64,000 nt of DNA from Paracyclopina nana (lineage: Eukaryota; Arthropoda; Copepoda; Cyclopoida; Cyclopettidae), in contig JAGUCH010000003.1 in assembly GCA_019096065.1 (NCBI GenBank), positions 5,332,001 through 5,396,000 on the forward strand, written 5' to 3'. The translations under genes and the position numbers were made by a program. The notes beneath the pieces were generated by a model. That model had not been told where the DNA came from. It was given only the letters and a program-made list of their open reading frames with translations, and did not search any database. Every line of letters begins with the position of its first letter. Position 1 is the stretch's first letter. Below are positions 23,901 to 34,800 of this stretch, in pieces.

Positions 23901-24475
23901 CCGGCCCCCATCTAAAGTGTTGCATGGAAATGAATCGAACAACAATTGTAACAAAGGGACCAACAGATATGCTACCACCATTTTTAAATGCCAACAATGC
24001 TCCAATGCATTTGTTAACGCCACCTTGTTGGAGGAACACATGAAAATTCATTCTGACAAGCCCAAAGTGCTTGACACCAACTCTTTGGTCATGAAGTCTC
24101 AAGATTTGAATGTTGAGTGCTCCACTTGCCACAAAATTTTACCGAGCCGCGATGCTTTAAAGAGCCACTTTCAGGTACGCATTCTTATTTTTGTGGTATA
24201 CTTTTAGCCCATTGTATTTAATTTCTAAGGCTGTTCACAACACCAACGGATTCCTGCACGAGTGCTCAAATTGCTCAAAAATATTTTGCAACAGGGCAAC
24301 ACTAAAACGCCATTTACTGACTCACTCGTCTGATTCTGCCAATTCTCAACGTACACCTAATCATACTAATTTAGCTCTACCCAAAATTGAAGCCTCTTTC
24401 AGCTGTCCAAAGTGTGGACAAACATTTAGCAAGAAGCCAATGTTCAACAATCATTTGTTGGTATGCATCGTTTAA
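20959..24475 (+). CDS. ZAD-domain C2H2 zinc-finger protein
   Basis: Exons 20959-21150, 23150-23729, 23789-24174 and 24230-24475 join in frame to 467 aa. The N-terminal zinc-finger-associated domain (ZAD) has the Cys pairs CRIC and CELC with the LPKSICELC pattern, and is cut by intron 1. A low-complexity linker follows, then four fingers: CQQCSNAF...[13 protein letters not shown]...[14 protein letters not shown]...HLLTH and CPKCGQTF...HLLVC. The last is C2HC, with Cys in place of the final His, just before the stop. ZAD proteins are arthropod nuclear DNA-binding factors that dimerise through the ZAD; targets cannot be told. Intron 1 is 2.0 kb and contains a whole oxidoreductase gene. The stop TAA (24473-24475) overlaps the stop of IFT20 on the other strand. 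Confidence 0.88.
21404..23028 (+). CDS. Gfo/Idh/MocA-family oxidoreductase, nested in a ZAD gene intron
   Basis: Five exons (21404-21772, 21824-21905, 22026-22371, 22428-22679, 22740-23028) join in frame to 445 aa. The N-terminal Rossmann fold has [15 protein letters not shown] and the family EKP motif (LLLEKPMAV). The C-terminal alpha/beta domain has a [12 protein letters not shown] active-site stretch, a Cys-rich insert ([15 protein letters not shown]), and [10 protein letters not shown] followed by ICGTKGELRWDG. Members are NAD(P)-dependent dehydrogenases acting on sugars, inositols or related compounds; the substrate here is unknown. Intron 1 starts with GC (AAG|GCAAGT). The whole gene lies in intron 1 of the ZAD gene on the same strand, so the host pre-mRNA would contain it. 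An AATAAA at 23048-23053 can end its transcript before the host acceptor at 23149. Confidence 0.9.
23048..23053 (+). terminator. Poly(A) signal of the nested oxidoreductase
   Basis: AATAAA 20 bp after the oxidoreductase stop codon and about 95 bp before the host gene's splice acceptor. Confidence 0.55.
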
Positions 24476-25025
24476 TTTTGGAGGATATATTGGTCAATAA
24501 ATTCTTGCTGATCCAATTGCGTCTTGAGCAGAGTCTCGTATTGCACCCTCAGCCTTTCATGCTCCATTTTCTTCTCTATTATGAGGGCAGTCAATTGTTG
24601 CTGTTGCTGCTTCCTATAAAATAGTATAACTAGTTGATATAGGGACCCATTATGAAAAGCTCAATTCTTGCCTTGATTCTGTCATTGATTTGAGCTTGTT
24701 TCTTGCTCCCAACGCTGATAGTTTCTCTCTGTCCACTTCACTGGCAATCTAAAATTACTTTAGGGTTGGGCCTGAAAAGCTATCAACAGATTTGTATTAC
24801 CTTATCAGTCAGCCCTATGAACTGGTCGGTGAGAGTCCTGAATTCTTCCATTTGCGTGACCAAATTACCACATTCGCTTTTCAGATCAGATGCCTAATGA
24901 ATTTAAGTGATGGCAGAGAATGGAAAATAGTGCATCAAAATTACCTGTTCAACAACTTCAGGCTCTAAAACTCGCAGCTTTTGCAAGTCGTCTAAATGCA
25001 AACCTTTCTCCTGCAAATGCTCCAT
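24472..25025 (-). CDS. Ift20: Intraflagellar transport protein 20
   Basis: Small coiled-coil IFT-B subunit that links the Golgi to the cilium; human IFT20 is 132 aa, this one 130. Exons 25025-24945, 24893-24801, 24748-24672 and 24613-24472 join in frame. It starts [20 protein letters not shown], matching human GLHFDELNKLRVL. It later has [14 protein letters not shown] (human KMKAIGARNLLKSI), [20 protein letters not shown] and ends [10 protein letters not shown]. The third intron has a GC donor (CAAG|GCAAGA). In arthropods IFT20 serves ciliated sensory neurons and sperm. Its stop codon lies in the 4-bp palindrome TTAA at 24472-24475, which also contains the stop of the converging zinc-finger gene. 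An ATTAAA spans the stop. Confidence 0.95.
24496..24501 (+). terminator. Poly(A) signal of the ZAD gene, inside IFT20 coding sequence
   Basis: AATAAA 20 bp after the zinc-finger stop, read on the plus strand across the antisense of IFT20's C-terminal codons. If used, the two mRNAs overlap as sense and antisense. Confidence 0.45.
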
Positions 25026-25041
25026 GTTGCTAGATATGCAG

Positions 25042-25167
25042 TCAATAATGGACTGGATGGCTCATACGTGAATTTTTATCGATTTGGGCCACAACAGGTA
25101 GACATTCAGCCAAAGAGTTCCAGAGATTTTTTATAAAGAAAATGCCCAATTCACTCCGTTGACTCAT
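25042..25167 (-). other. Possible upstream ORF of IFT20 (41 codons)
   Basis: An ATG-initiated ORF (begins MSQRSELGIFFIKNLWNS) whose stop lies 16 nt before the IFT20 start codon. Its composition looks protein-like, but I recognise no family. It could be a uORF in the IFT20 leader, a separate micro-protein, or chance. Confidence 0.3.
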
Positions 25168-25680
25168 CCTTGCTAATTGGCATACTCCAAAAATGGCTGT
25201 AAAATAATTATTTATGCAAAATCTTCAAGTTAAGTGAAGTAGCATTTGACGAAAGCATGCTTTCTAGTTGGTATCGGACCTTCGGTGTATATACCCCTAT
25301 GATCGACCTAATGGCTTCGGGATTAATTATTCAAAAAAGGAGAAAGCCTTCAAAAAGTTGCCCACCATGCGCGTCTTTCAGCATACTGCTTAGTGCCATG
25401 GATGGCTGAATTCATTAGGTTTTTTTTAAGATGCAAAAGCTTGGAAATATCTAGCCCTCAAGAAAGCATAATTATCGATTGAGGGTTCAGCAAAGAGCCT
25501 CTTAATTATCTGCATGTATTTTTGGAACCAATTTGGAGCGCTCAGTGCGTACTCTTTATGTATGTATAGTGTATATGTAGGTGTATACCTGGGTTGTTAC
25601 TCCATAGAAACCATAGAGCCGCTCTGCAGAAAGCCTTAAAAACAGCAGCAGAATAATTTCAAGTAAAATGTCGTGAGAAA
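25168..25680. other. Intergenic between divergent IFT20 and TMEM145
   Basis: About 510 bp holding both promoters. A GTTACT-CCAT-AGAAAC word at 25596-25611 resembles a ciliary RFX X-box, but the spacer is longer than the consensus. Nothing else is seen. Confidence 0.5.
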
Positions 25681-27601
25681 ATGTCAGTGAAGGCAAACTT
25701 TCTCTTCTTGGGCTTTCTTGCCATATTGGCTCAAAGTGCTTTGGGCAAATACGAAAGTGGCTACCTGCTAAGCGGAGACAATTGGCAGTTCTTGTCCAGA
25801 TTCTGCTTCTTGTCTCAGCATGGCAAGTTCGAGTATGACATCAGATACGATGCCAGCTACGCAGTACAGAATATTGACCTGTACTACGATACAGCCTCGC
25901 AATGGGCCAGAGTTTACGGAGATCGTGCAGACCTCACGAATTGCCGCCAAAAAGAATCGGTCCTCAAGGTAAAATTGCATAATTACGGCCATATGGGCTG
26001 CATAAAAGTGGTCATTTTGTCGCCAGGTTGAGAATAACCAGTTTATCAACTTAACCACGTCTTCTGTGGTGTCTGGATGCACCACTGAAAATGACAGCGT
26101 ATCCGGTCAAGAATACATTCGGTGCAGGGGTACGAGGAATTTCAACACGGCTCGGGAAAGGTGGTGGTTTGTGGCAGTTTCCAACTGCAATTCATCAAAA
26201 GGCCTCCAATTGACGTGAGAAAAAGATACACCAGTTTGCATTAGTTAAATGTAAGCTCATTTATTTTTCTTTTTAGGTACAACTTTTTGATGACCAATGG
26301 TGCACATGGAGACATTTTGCACCACCACTTTTCTGCTGACGAGTTCTACCTAATGCCAATTCTCATTGTGGCCTCTCTAGTCCATCTCATCATTTTGTTT
26401 CTGACAATTTGGTGTGCAGTAGTGCTCAAATCGAGGCAATTGCTTCATGCAACTTACAAGCTGTTTCTTACTGTTGTATTCATTCATGTGAGCCATTATT
26501 GTTGCTGCATTTTTATAACCAATTTATAAGAATCGTATTGCCTTGCAGACAATTGGTACAATGCTTATGAGCACACATTATCTAGTTTATGGTGTCGATG
26601 GAATAGGATGGAAGTCGGCCCAATTAACGGGCAGAATGTTCGAGGCAGCCGCTGAATTGATGTTTGTTCTACTTTTGCTTCTAATTGCCAAAGGCTACAC
26701 AGTGACTCGGGCAAGATTGCCACAAGCCTCAACCATAAAATTGGCCATTTTCATATGCAGCTACTGTGTCATATACTCCACGCTTTTCATCTACGAACGG
26801 GTCCATTTTGATCCTGGACAGGTGAGAAAAAGGCATTGAAGCTGATTCTTCTAATTTTAATTCTATTTCGCTAGGTTTTGTACATTTACGAGTCCATTGC
26901 CGGATACGGACTGATTGTGCTTCGCACCCTGGGTTGGTGCATGCTAATATACTCAACCTTTTTCACATTGAAACACTACCCAGAAAAAGGGGGCTTTTAC
27001 TACCCATTCTTCTCTTTCTACACACTGTGGTTCATATCAGGACCATGCATCATCATAATTGCCAATCACATAATCGCCGAATGGGTCAGAGAAAAGGTAC
27101 ATACTATAAGTGCTAGAAATAAATAGGTTTTATTGACCGAAATCTAACTTTAATGCAGGTCGTTGCTTCGGTGGAGCACTTTGTTACTGTGTGTGGGCAC
27201 ACCGCGTTTTTATTGCTCACGAGGCCTGGGGCGCACAATAAAAACTTTCCTTACCATGTGCGCACGACTCAAATCGGAATCATGGAGGCGATGACCACAA
27301 ATACCTCACTAGGGCCGAACACATTGGACAGATTTGCCAATGGGGGCGCTTATGGAGTTTCCTCTCCAGCGACAGGTAACAGATCGCGACTAGTTTAATT
27401 CGACACATTTTTTCACATTGTTAATTTGGCTCTGCAGGCATGGATGTATTTACTGTAGACGCTGTGAATCGTCAGCCGCCACCTCCACCACCCTACTCCA
27501 ACCCGCATGTTCCCAATGATGGACTTCCAAGCTGGTCCATAGCCAATAATGGTGTCAATGGCCATCACAAAATCTACGATCCCAATTGTGAAGATGATTG
27601 A
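25681..27601 (+). CDS. Transmembrane protein 145 (GPR180/TMEM145 family)
   Basis: Seven exons (25681-25968, 26027-26214, 26277-26487, 26549-26821, 26875-27096, 27159-27375, 27438-27601) join in frame to 520 aa, close to vertebrate TMEM145. A signal peptide (MSVKANFLFLGFLAILAQSA) leads to a GOLD-like lumenal domain with FLSRFCFLSQHGKFEYDIRY and ENNQFINLTTSS. A seven-TM bundle follows, with motifs shared with the family: HFSADEF, SRQLLHATYK, YESIAGYGLI, NKNFPYHVRT. The short Pro-rich tail (PPPPPPYSNP) contains a PPxY motif that could bind WW domains. The molecular function is poorly known; it is likely a Golgi or plasma-membrane glycoprotein. It precedes B9D1 on the same strand by 253 bp. Confidence 0.95.
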
Positions 27602-27672
27602 GCATTTTGCGATAGCCGATTAGTGAAATACAAAGAAGAGTCGGAGTGTATGTTTTGAGGACGATAGCGAAA

Positions 27673-27678
27673 AATAAA
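27673..27678 (+). terminator. Poly(A) signal of TMEM145
   Basis: AATAAA about 70 bp after the TMEM145 stop codon. Confidence 0.6.
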
Positions 27679-27854
27679 GGCCTTTTCAATAGTATGCTAA
27701 CCGAGCTAGGAGCTCTGTATGAAAGCAGTTTGCTGAGGTTGCGTGAACAAAGGAATTAATTGGAAAGCTTAACGTAAAATGAACTTTACCTGTACGAGCT
27801 TTCACTTTGAACAATATAGTATACCTAGTTGAGAAGGTTTTGGTGGTCCTCGAA

Positions 27855-28578
27855 ATGACTTTTGCTGACAGCAGCACTGTTTTCCTGGTGTCTGTGACAG
27901 GCCAAATTGTATCAGGGGAATTTCCCCCTGGTATGGATGATTTGTACTGCAAGCACTGCTTTGTAGCGGGACCCGATTGGGCGGTAACAGCGGGCCAAGA
28001 AGAGGGAATCAGTCAGGTAGCCCCCATAATTCTCATTGGCATCATTAATTGAATCAATCGATTTTGATCATTTATAGGCAAGCAGAAGATCACTAGACGG
28101 CCATCAAAGGCTGGTCTGGAACTTCCCCTTGGACATCACCTTCAGATCAACCTCACCTTATGGATGGCCTCAGTTGGTAGTCAGCATTTATGGCCTTGAT
28201 GGCCTCGGAAATGACGTCGTCAGGGGATATGGAGCTATTCACGTGCCACTTTCCACGACTGTCAATGCCCCTTACGTGACACTCAAAATTCCTGTGTTTG
28301 TCCCAGAGTCCGCAAGTATTGTGCAAAGAATTGCGGGGTGGGTTATGGGTCGAAGACCAGAATTTGTTGATCCACGGGTTGTTGCCTCGGGCGAGGGAAG
28401 GGACGTGACGCGAGTGACCTCGCAAGGATTTGTTACTGTACAGCTAAGCGTGATCACCAAAGATTTGAAGCGATTGGGCTACGAAAATTCCCCCATCAAG
28501 GCCTTGGACCAAGAAAGCTCTGCAGCATCCGGTCTGGAAATCGGGCTAGCTATGGGATCAAGTGCACAGGATGCATGA
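27855..28578 (+). CDS. B9d1: B9 domain-containing protein 1 (ciliary transition zone)
   Basis: Two exons (27855-28016, 28078-28578; 61-nt intron) encode 220 aa (human 204). The protein aligns throughout with human B9D1: [15 protein letters not shown] near residue 30, then [62 protein letters not shown] and [16 protein letters not shown]9D1 forms the tectonic/MKS transition-zone complex with B9D2 and MKS1, and gates membrane proteins into cilia. The start follows human length; an in-frame open stretch upstream is probably leader. It lies near IFT20, another ciliary gene. Confidence 0.97.
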
Positions 28579-28741
28579 TCTTTATTTTGTACCCTTCATT
28601 TACTCTAAAAATTTCCCGTTTTTTGTACGCTGTTATATGCATAAAAATTACCATAAACAAATGGTTTGAAGTCCTTTACAAATCGGTCGAAGCAGTTGGT
28701 ATTATCAAAGTGTTAAGAAAAATGGAAGAATCGTTTCGTGG

Positions 28742-30062
28742 TTACTGCTTCCGTCTTTTGGTTGATGGCTCTGCCTGAACGAGCTCTCTTTCTTCCGAGG
28801 AGTTTTCTTCGGGCTCGGGAGTTCCTTGGCGACTGTTATCAGGAGACAAAGCTTGAGTGATCCTTCGTTTGCTGTTGTTCCAAAAGTGCTCAATGCTCCA
28901 TTCCCTGTGCCCGAAAATTCGTAGGAATCGGTCGATGAATTCCTTACTCGTTTCCTCCCACTTGTGCACATATTCTTCCTGAAAAGCCAAAGAGTTAACT
29001 CAATTTTGTAACATACCGGAAATTTGTAACCTTTTTCCTGTCGATAAAGTTCTTGGTTTGGGACTTTACAGCATCGACTTTGTTGGCTAATTTCAGCCTT
29101 TGGCCCTTCAGGAATGAAATGTTCAGCTCCTCTCTGGTGTATCCTCGAGCCAGGTTCCTTCTGACATAAATGTCATAATCTCTTACGATGCGAGCAACAA
29201 CGTCGCTAGTGGAAACACCCTCAGTCCGTTGTGTGGCAACGAACATGCCTTTCTAAAAGGAAATAAGGAACTAGAGTGATTGTCATCACAAATATCCTAT
29301 TAAAATCCAACTCACAGCCTTTAAATGAGCGTACACATCAGTTCCACTGCCTGTGGTGTAAGGTATCTAAAAAATAAATTTGCACCAATCAAGCAATTTC
29401 ATGATTAAAATGTTCATACCTCGTCATGTGCCACAAAATCAATCTTATGCTTGGTCAAAAAATCGTCATCAAGGCTCCATGGCGCATTTTTCACCACTTC
29501 GTCAACGTATCGACAATGCCTGACAGCCTCGTAACGCTCGTCTTCGTCCATGACAGTTTTGCCCTTCATCATATGAGTCAGTTCATCACTGCATACGCCA
29601 ACCATCAAATAAATTTCAGTGTCAGGAAACACATTTTTGGCCTGCACAAGAAACAAATAATTAGCTTTGTGTTCTTTCAAACTAGCTTGGCAATACCTGC
29701 ATAAGTTGGCGAGCATGACCTTGGTGAAAAAGGTCGTAAATTCCATCAGCGTACACTCTGATTCTCCTTGGCACAGTCTTGGTTTTCACCATATCCAGAG
29801 TAATTTTTGTGGTGTAGTCTATAGCGTTTCTCTCAGCCACAGCAACGTCGTCATCGTCAAATGGTGCAGGGCCAATAGCGAACCCCATGTTCTGGACCAT
29901 TTTATCTTTGGGTTGAGGTTTGATTGCGTCAGGGTCGGGAGCGTTGATGGAACTGGCTGCATGACGCGCTTGGGGATCTTCCTCCGCGTCGATTGCAGCG
30001 GGGGTGACAGCCACAGCAGCAGGCTTTTTGCTAGAAGACGCGCGTGTTCGCTTCCGAGCCAT
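28742..30062 (-). CDS. Pcyt1: Choline-phosphate cytidylyltransferase (CCT/PCYT1)
   Basis: Rate-limiting enzyme of the CDP-choline pathway: phosphocholine + CTP gives CDP-choline. Five exons (30062-29697, 29641-29420, 29366-29316, 29252-29031, 28978-28742) give 365 aa (human 367). An Ala/Lys-rich N-terminus with a basic cluster ([12 protein letters not shown]) may be the nuclear import signal. The catalytic domain has the nucleotidyltransferase HxGH motif in [14 protein letters not shown], then [14 protein letters not shown], and the signature RTEGVSTSD. The lipid-sensing amphipathic helix follows (about 235-290), then a Ser/Pro tail ([14 protein letters not shown]), a likely phosphorylation region as in vertebrate CCT. 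RAD52 is divergent, about 620 bp away. Confidence 0.97.
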
Positions 30063-30680
30063 GTTTGTGACGCGTGCTCTCTTTTGATTTTTGAGCCAAA
30101 ATGAGTGGTGTGATGTTGGTGCACTTTGATCTTTTTCTCGAGCGACAGAGCGAGTTCGGCTGTACTTGTGAGCTGTCAAAGATGGAGAGCAGCCAATCGA
30201 TGAACACCTGTTACAAAATGCCAGCAAGTATGTCCAAGTCAAGAGTGCATGTATAATGATAAGAGCGTCCTCTTGCCGTCTCGTATCAGCGGTATCTAAA
30301 GTTACTTGGCCCCTTACTAAGTTATTAATTGTCGGCAATTGTCACTTTGATGCAAAATGCCAAAATCAGTCGCCCAACTTTATCGTCAATTTACAAAAGT
30401 CAAATCGGAAAATTGCCACGAGTAAAGCAAACGTTAATCAATTTCGAGCAAATATAATATTTTTTTTTGTACAAAAATTGAAAACAGAACAAACTAAGAA
30501 ATAGTAAGACACTAAAAATAAAAAATTCCAAGTTGTTTTTTCCTTAAGAATCATATATTGCCAATAATACTACTACTTTGGCCCCAAAAAAGAAAGCTAC
30601 AACTTCATACTTTTGAATGTTTACAAAATACAAATACAACCCGGGAAAATTCTTTTTTTTGAATTTTCCGTCAAATCGCC
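30063..30680. other. Intergenic between divergent PCYT1 and RAD52
   Basis: 618 bp with both promoters; an AT-rich stretch lies at 30430-30560. No gene or repeat is recognised. Confidence 0.6.
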
Positions 30681-31703
30681 ATGCAGAAAAAAGAGTCAAA
30701 TTTCGGAAATGGAAATTTTACTGAAGCCGAACATGAAGCTATTGAAAATGCCCTTCGCAGACGTCTTGGGCCAAATTACTTGTCTACACGCCCGGCCATG
30801 GGAGGACAACGGGTAGTGTACATTGAAGGCTGGCGACTCATAGACCTGGCCAACTCAATATTTGGCTTTAATGGCTGGAGCCACTCAGTGACCAATTCTA
30901 CGGTTGACTTCATAGACTTCAGCAACGGCAAATACTTTGTCGGTGTATCGGCCTTTGTGAGAGTTCAGTTACGCGACGGTGCGTTTCACGAAGACATAGG
31001 ATACGGCGTCAGCGAGGGCATGCGATCTAAAGCCATGTCCTTAGAGAAGGCAAGGAAAGAGGCGGTGACGGATGGGCTCAAAAGAGCGCTGAAAAGCTTC
31101 GGCAATGCTCTGGGAAACTGCTTAAGCGACAAAGACTACGTAAAAACGGTGGCTACCAAGCCCAAGCAGGCCCCTGAGTACGACCCCAGTGAGACATATA
31201 ACGATGTTTCCTTACTGAGGGACAAAAGGCTGAGCAAAAATAGCGTTGCTCGTCAACCTCTTGTTCCAGAGCAACTGTTGGCATCTACTTCGACTGACGA
31301 AAGTCCATTAGGCAATAAACAGTTGAATTTGAACAAGGAAAACAATGCTCCTCCTTGCAACAATGATGCTACTCCGAATGATGACAGCGAGCAGGCAAGG
31401 TTGGAGCGAATCAGGAAAGCCCAACAGAAGAAGCAGGAATTTGAAATTATGAAGCGAAAGCGCAGCGCAGACCACTCAGGTTCCAACTCGCCTCCTACCA
31501 TGAAGAAGAAATCTGCCAAAACTGATATCAACGACTCCTTTCTTTGCGAGGATGATGATGAATTTTGGGAAAACATGACGCAACTACAAAAGGCAGCAGG
31601 AATTCAAGAAACACCCAGTAAAGGTAGACAGACGAACAAAAAGCGAATATTGCATCCTGCCTCAGAAACCAGACAATCCCCGCGATTAGCAGGACGAAAG
31701 TGA
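30681..31703 (+). CDS. Rad52: RAD52 recombination/annealing protein, intronless
   Basis: 340-aa single-exon protein. The N-terminal ~170 residues are the conserved Rad52 annealing ring domain. They contain [62 protein letters not shown] and [20 protein letters not shown]. The rest is low-complexity, charged and poorly conserved, as in other RAD52s, ending in a basic region that could act in RAD51/RPA binding or nuclear import. RAD52 promotes single-strand annealing and break repair in the nucleus. The gene is absent from Drosophila and C. elegans, so its presence says this is not a close fly relative. Vertebrate RAD52 has many introns; none is seen here. It converges with CACHD1, 107 bp stop to stop. 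Confidence 0.96.
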   Translation: MQKKESNFGNGNFTEAEHEAIENALRRRLGPNYLSTRPAMGGQRVVYIEGWRLIDLANSIFGFNGWSHSVTNSTVDFIDFSNGKYFVGVSAFVRVQLRDGAFHEDIGYGVSEGMRSKAMSLEKARKEAVTDGLKRALKSFGNALGNCLSDKDYVKTVATKPKQAPEYDPSETYNDVSLLRDKRLSKNSVARQPLVPEQLLASTSTDESPLGNKQLNLNKENNAPPCNNDATPNDDSEQARLERIRKAQQKKQEFEIMKRKRSADHSGSNSPPTMKKKSAKTDINDSFLCEDDDEFWENMTQLQKAAGIQETPSKGRQTNKKRILHPASETRQSPRLAGRK

Positions 31704-31810
31704 GCATGACGTAGTATAGTATACTATTTTATTGCATTATACTAAATCTACTATATGAATGCACTGACAAATGTAAAAAGCTATTTAAAAATTACCTTAT
31801 CATTTGAGAT

Positions 31811-34800
31811 CTAAGATGATGCATGGTGAACTGTGACCGATACCAAAAATTGATTTTTGTTCGCAATTGGTAACATTGTTTCCGGGTCAAGTGGGTGGAG
31901 CGGGTCAGTCGTTGACGATAGCAGCGCTGCTCCTTCGTTTGATACTTGTCTCGTAGCACCTCGTACAACTGTACTTTCAAAAGTCTCATTGTTTCGTTGA
32001 ATGGAGGCCGCAGCAATTGCAACTGAGGCTGCGGTCGGAATCGGGGAAGATGTCCGGGACGACGACGTAATACTTTGAATACTGCTCGGGGCTCCGTTTC
32101 GTTGGTGCATTCGTTGTATGCGGTTTCGAGCTGACGCCGACTCCAAGTAGGGAACAATTTCCGAGTCGAGATCGCCAATAGGCGTCATAGTAGAGTAACC
32201 GTGATCAGAATCAGTACCTGGAGGCGGCCTTCTGTAGCCCGGATTCATTCTGTATGGCGAAATTATGGCTTCCTGATGAGCTACTGCATTTTTCATGGTT
32301 CCAAGCTCTCGCAGCTCCTCATCAGTCGTGTCTTCGACAACTTCTTCAAAATTGGCAACTTGCAAAGACGATCCGTGCCTCAACCTTCGGTTGTTTTCAG
32401 GCGAACGAGTACACACACACTTGTTGTAATTACGGATACAATAGGCTGACAGTCCTAAAAACAATATTGCTGACACAATTGACCCAGCAATAGGTCCAAT
32501 GGAGGGTGTGGGTCTAAAGAAGCCATCCTCATCTTCCATGATGCGCCTGGAGCCTCGCTCGAGTTTTTCATAGGGGGAAGCAGCACCCAAAATTCCAGCA
32601 AAACATTTGCTTTGCTCGCTACAGAAAGGCTGGTCTATCATGCTCAGTTGACCTTCTTTCCTCTCAAAAGCGCACCACGAACATCCTATGACACCAAAAC
32701 ATGTATCTTTGTTGGAGTGTCTTGAGCAGTCTGGATCGAAACACGGTGGTAGAGCAAGGTCAGACAACAATTGCGAGGGATGGTCAGTTGATGGACCAGG
32801 CTTCAGGCTCTGAGGCTGTTGTGGACACAAAGGTAGAGCCTCCTCTAGAGGGCATTGACGCAATGGACATTCACAGGGGCATTCGCAGCTCAGCGGCTCT
32901 TCTTGGCACAAAATGCATAGACGACCTCGCACGCTGCACGGGCAAAAGGTAGTATCCTCTTTTTTTGAGCACGTAGAGTTAGAGAGGACAAGTCCTAGAA
33001 AAAGATTGGTCCCAGGAAGCAACGCCACTTGGTAGCTTAGGCAGCTGTCTTCATTGTGCAAGTTGGTCCACATGTGTGATTGAGATAGATGACTGATGCT
33101 AAGTGTGGTATTGAACTCGTAGTAGCTTTGAAGGGTCATGTCAGAGAAACGCTTGCATTTCTTCCGCTCAACCAAGCTCTTATCTCGAGTCATAAGTTTG
33201 ACTGCCAAATGTTCAACTTGAGACAAATGCAACCCCTCAACCTTTGCATCCTCGTCGGCATCAAATTGAGATGGATGCACAATAAGATATCCCTCATGGT
33301 CAAAAAGGAAGCATCGAACGTTTTCCATGTTATTGCAAATGGGAAGGGTGTCGAGAAGCATATTATAAAGGTACCCCATGGTAAGGTCCATTCCAAGTAC
33401 AAGGCTCATAGCATTTTGGTCATCGTTGCCAGAAATGAATTTGCTCACCGTTACGACATATCCTGCGCCACCAATATCCAGCCTGGGCCTGTTGACTACA
33501 ACGCGATGTTCAAATTGGTGGGCTGTCAGATACCAATCTTGAGCTGTGGGATCAGTGCTCTCTAGCATAGGTGAGCCAGGGTAGGAGAAGAGAACACCCT
33601 TGGAAGTGGCGCTGAATCGTCTTACGATATAGTTGTTCATACCGCTAGAGAACGACATGTTCTTCCATGTAGTCAAAGCCTCAGCCAGTAAGAGAACATC
33701 CTCTTTGATGCCGGGCCGAACTGAGTTGTAGCTATTGTTCGAGGTCAGGTAACGCATGACTTCGTCCGCTTCCTCGCGAGTAAGGTTTGAGTGGATGTGG
33801 TCAAATGGGTTCGCAAATGCAGTAGGCGATAGAAAGACACTTCCAGCTTCAAGTGTCGCTGGCAAATGCATATGCCTGCATAGTTTACCTTGATATGACT
33901 CTGGTAACAAATCGAGCCGATGGTATACTGCTAGTGCTGGTGACATTCCGATATTGGGTACTGACAGTCTTTTCACTGACTTTCGATTATTGCGAAATAG
34001 AACCACTACTAAGTCAGTGTTTTGAACATGCTTCCACAGAATTAGCTTTCTTGGACTTGATAATTGACCAGACGCTTCAATTAAGATTTGTTCTTCCGTC
34101 GAAGGCTCGATGGAGTGGTCGAGAGCTGTCAATCTAATTCCCTGAGGAAATAGCTTGAAGTCTTCTTCATGCCCAGTGTAGAGTTTCGGATGGTATACAA
34201 CAGATTTCGAAGATTTGTCAATCACGCTGTAAGTTAAGCTGTCAGCGTTGTTATCGAAGGCTACGTCTTCCATTAGGAAGTTGTAGGATATGTCCAGCCC
34301 CACTATTGCTTCAGTACTTTGGCCAATTATAATGGGTGCGGCAAGTGAAAAAATCACTTCAGGTGAGCCATCTTTGTCATTGATTTTTGGCGACGATAAG
34401 AGTGGCTCAGCCTTGCAACAACTAGGTTTGGAGCTATTAAAAAAGTTGCCAAGGTTCAAGCTTAGCAGGAGCGTGGAATCCACGATGGCCAGGTCAGCTT
34501 TGCGACCTCCACCTTTCCATTTAGCAACTGTGTCCTTAAAGTACTTAAGGCTGCTCAGGTCCCCTTCTTTGTCCATAAAGTAGATATGCAACACCACATT
34601 AGAGTACTTGTCAGACATTTTCTCATAGGCATGTACCCATTGACTGGGTGACTTGATTGCACTGATTGATGATATGAAGAACAGGTGGACTGTCCCACTT
34701 TTATCTTCGGCAATTAATTGCTCAGCTTCGCGGAGTCCTTGTACATGATCATGGTGAGAATAGGTTGGCATGCGATTGAAGGCATTCAAATGCGACTGAA

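Noticed and set aside
25596-25611. X-box-like GTTACT-CCAT-AGAAAC between IFT20 and TMEM145
   Set aside because: The half-sites fit RFX, but the 4-nt spacer exceeds the usual 1-3 nt and it is nearer to TMEM145 than to IFT20.
31792-32178. 128-codon ORF on the minus strand overlapping the CACHD1 tail in another frame
   Set aside because: The CACHD1 tail is low-complexity and Ser/Arg-rich, which tends to open shifted frames; the shifted protein shows no domain and no independent start context.
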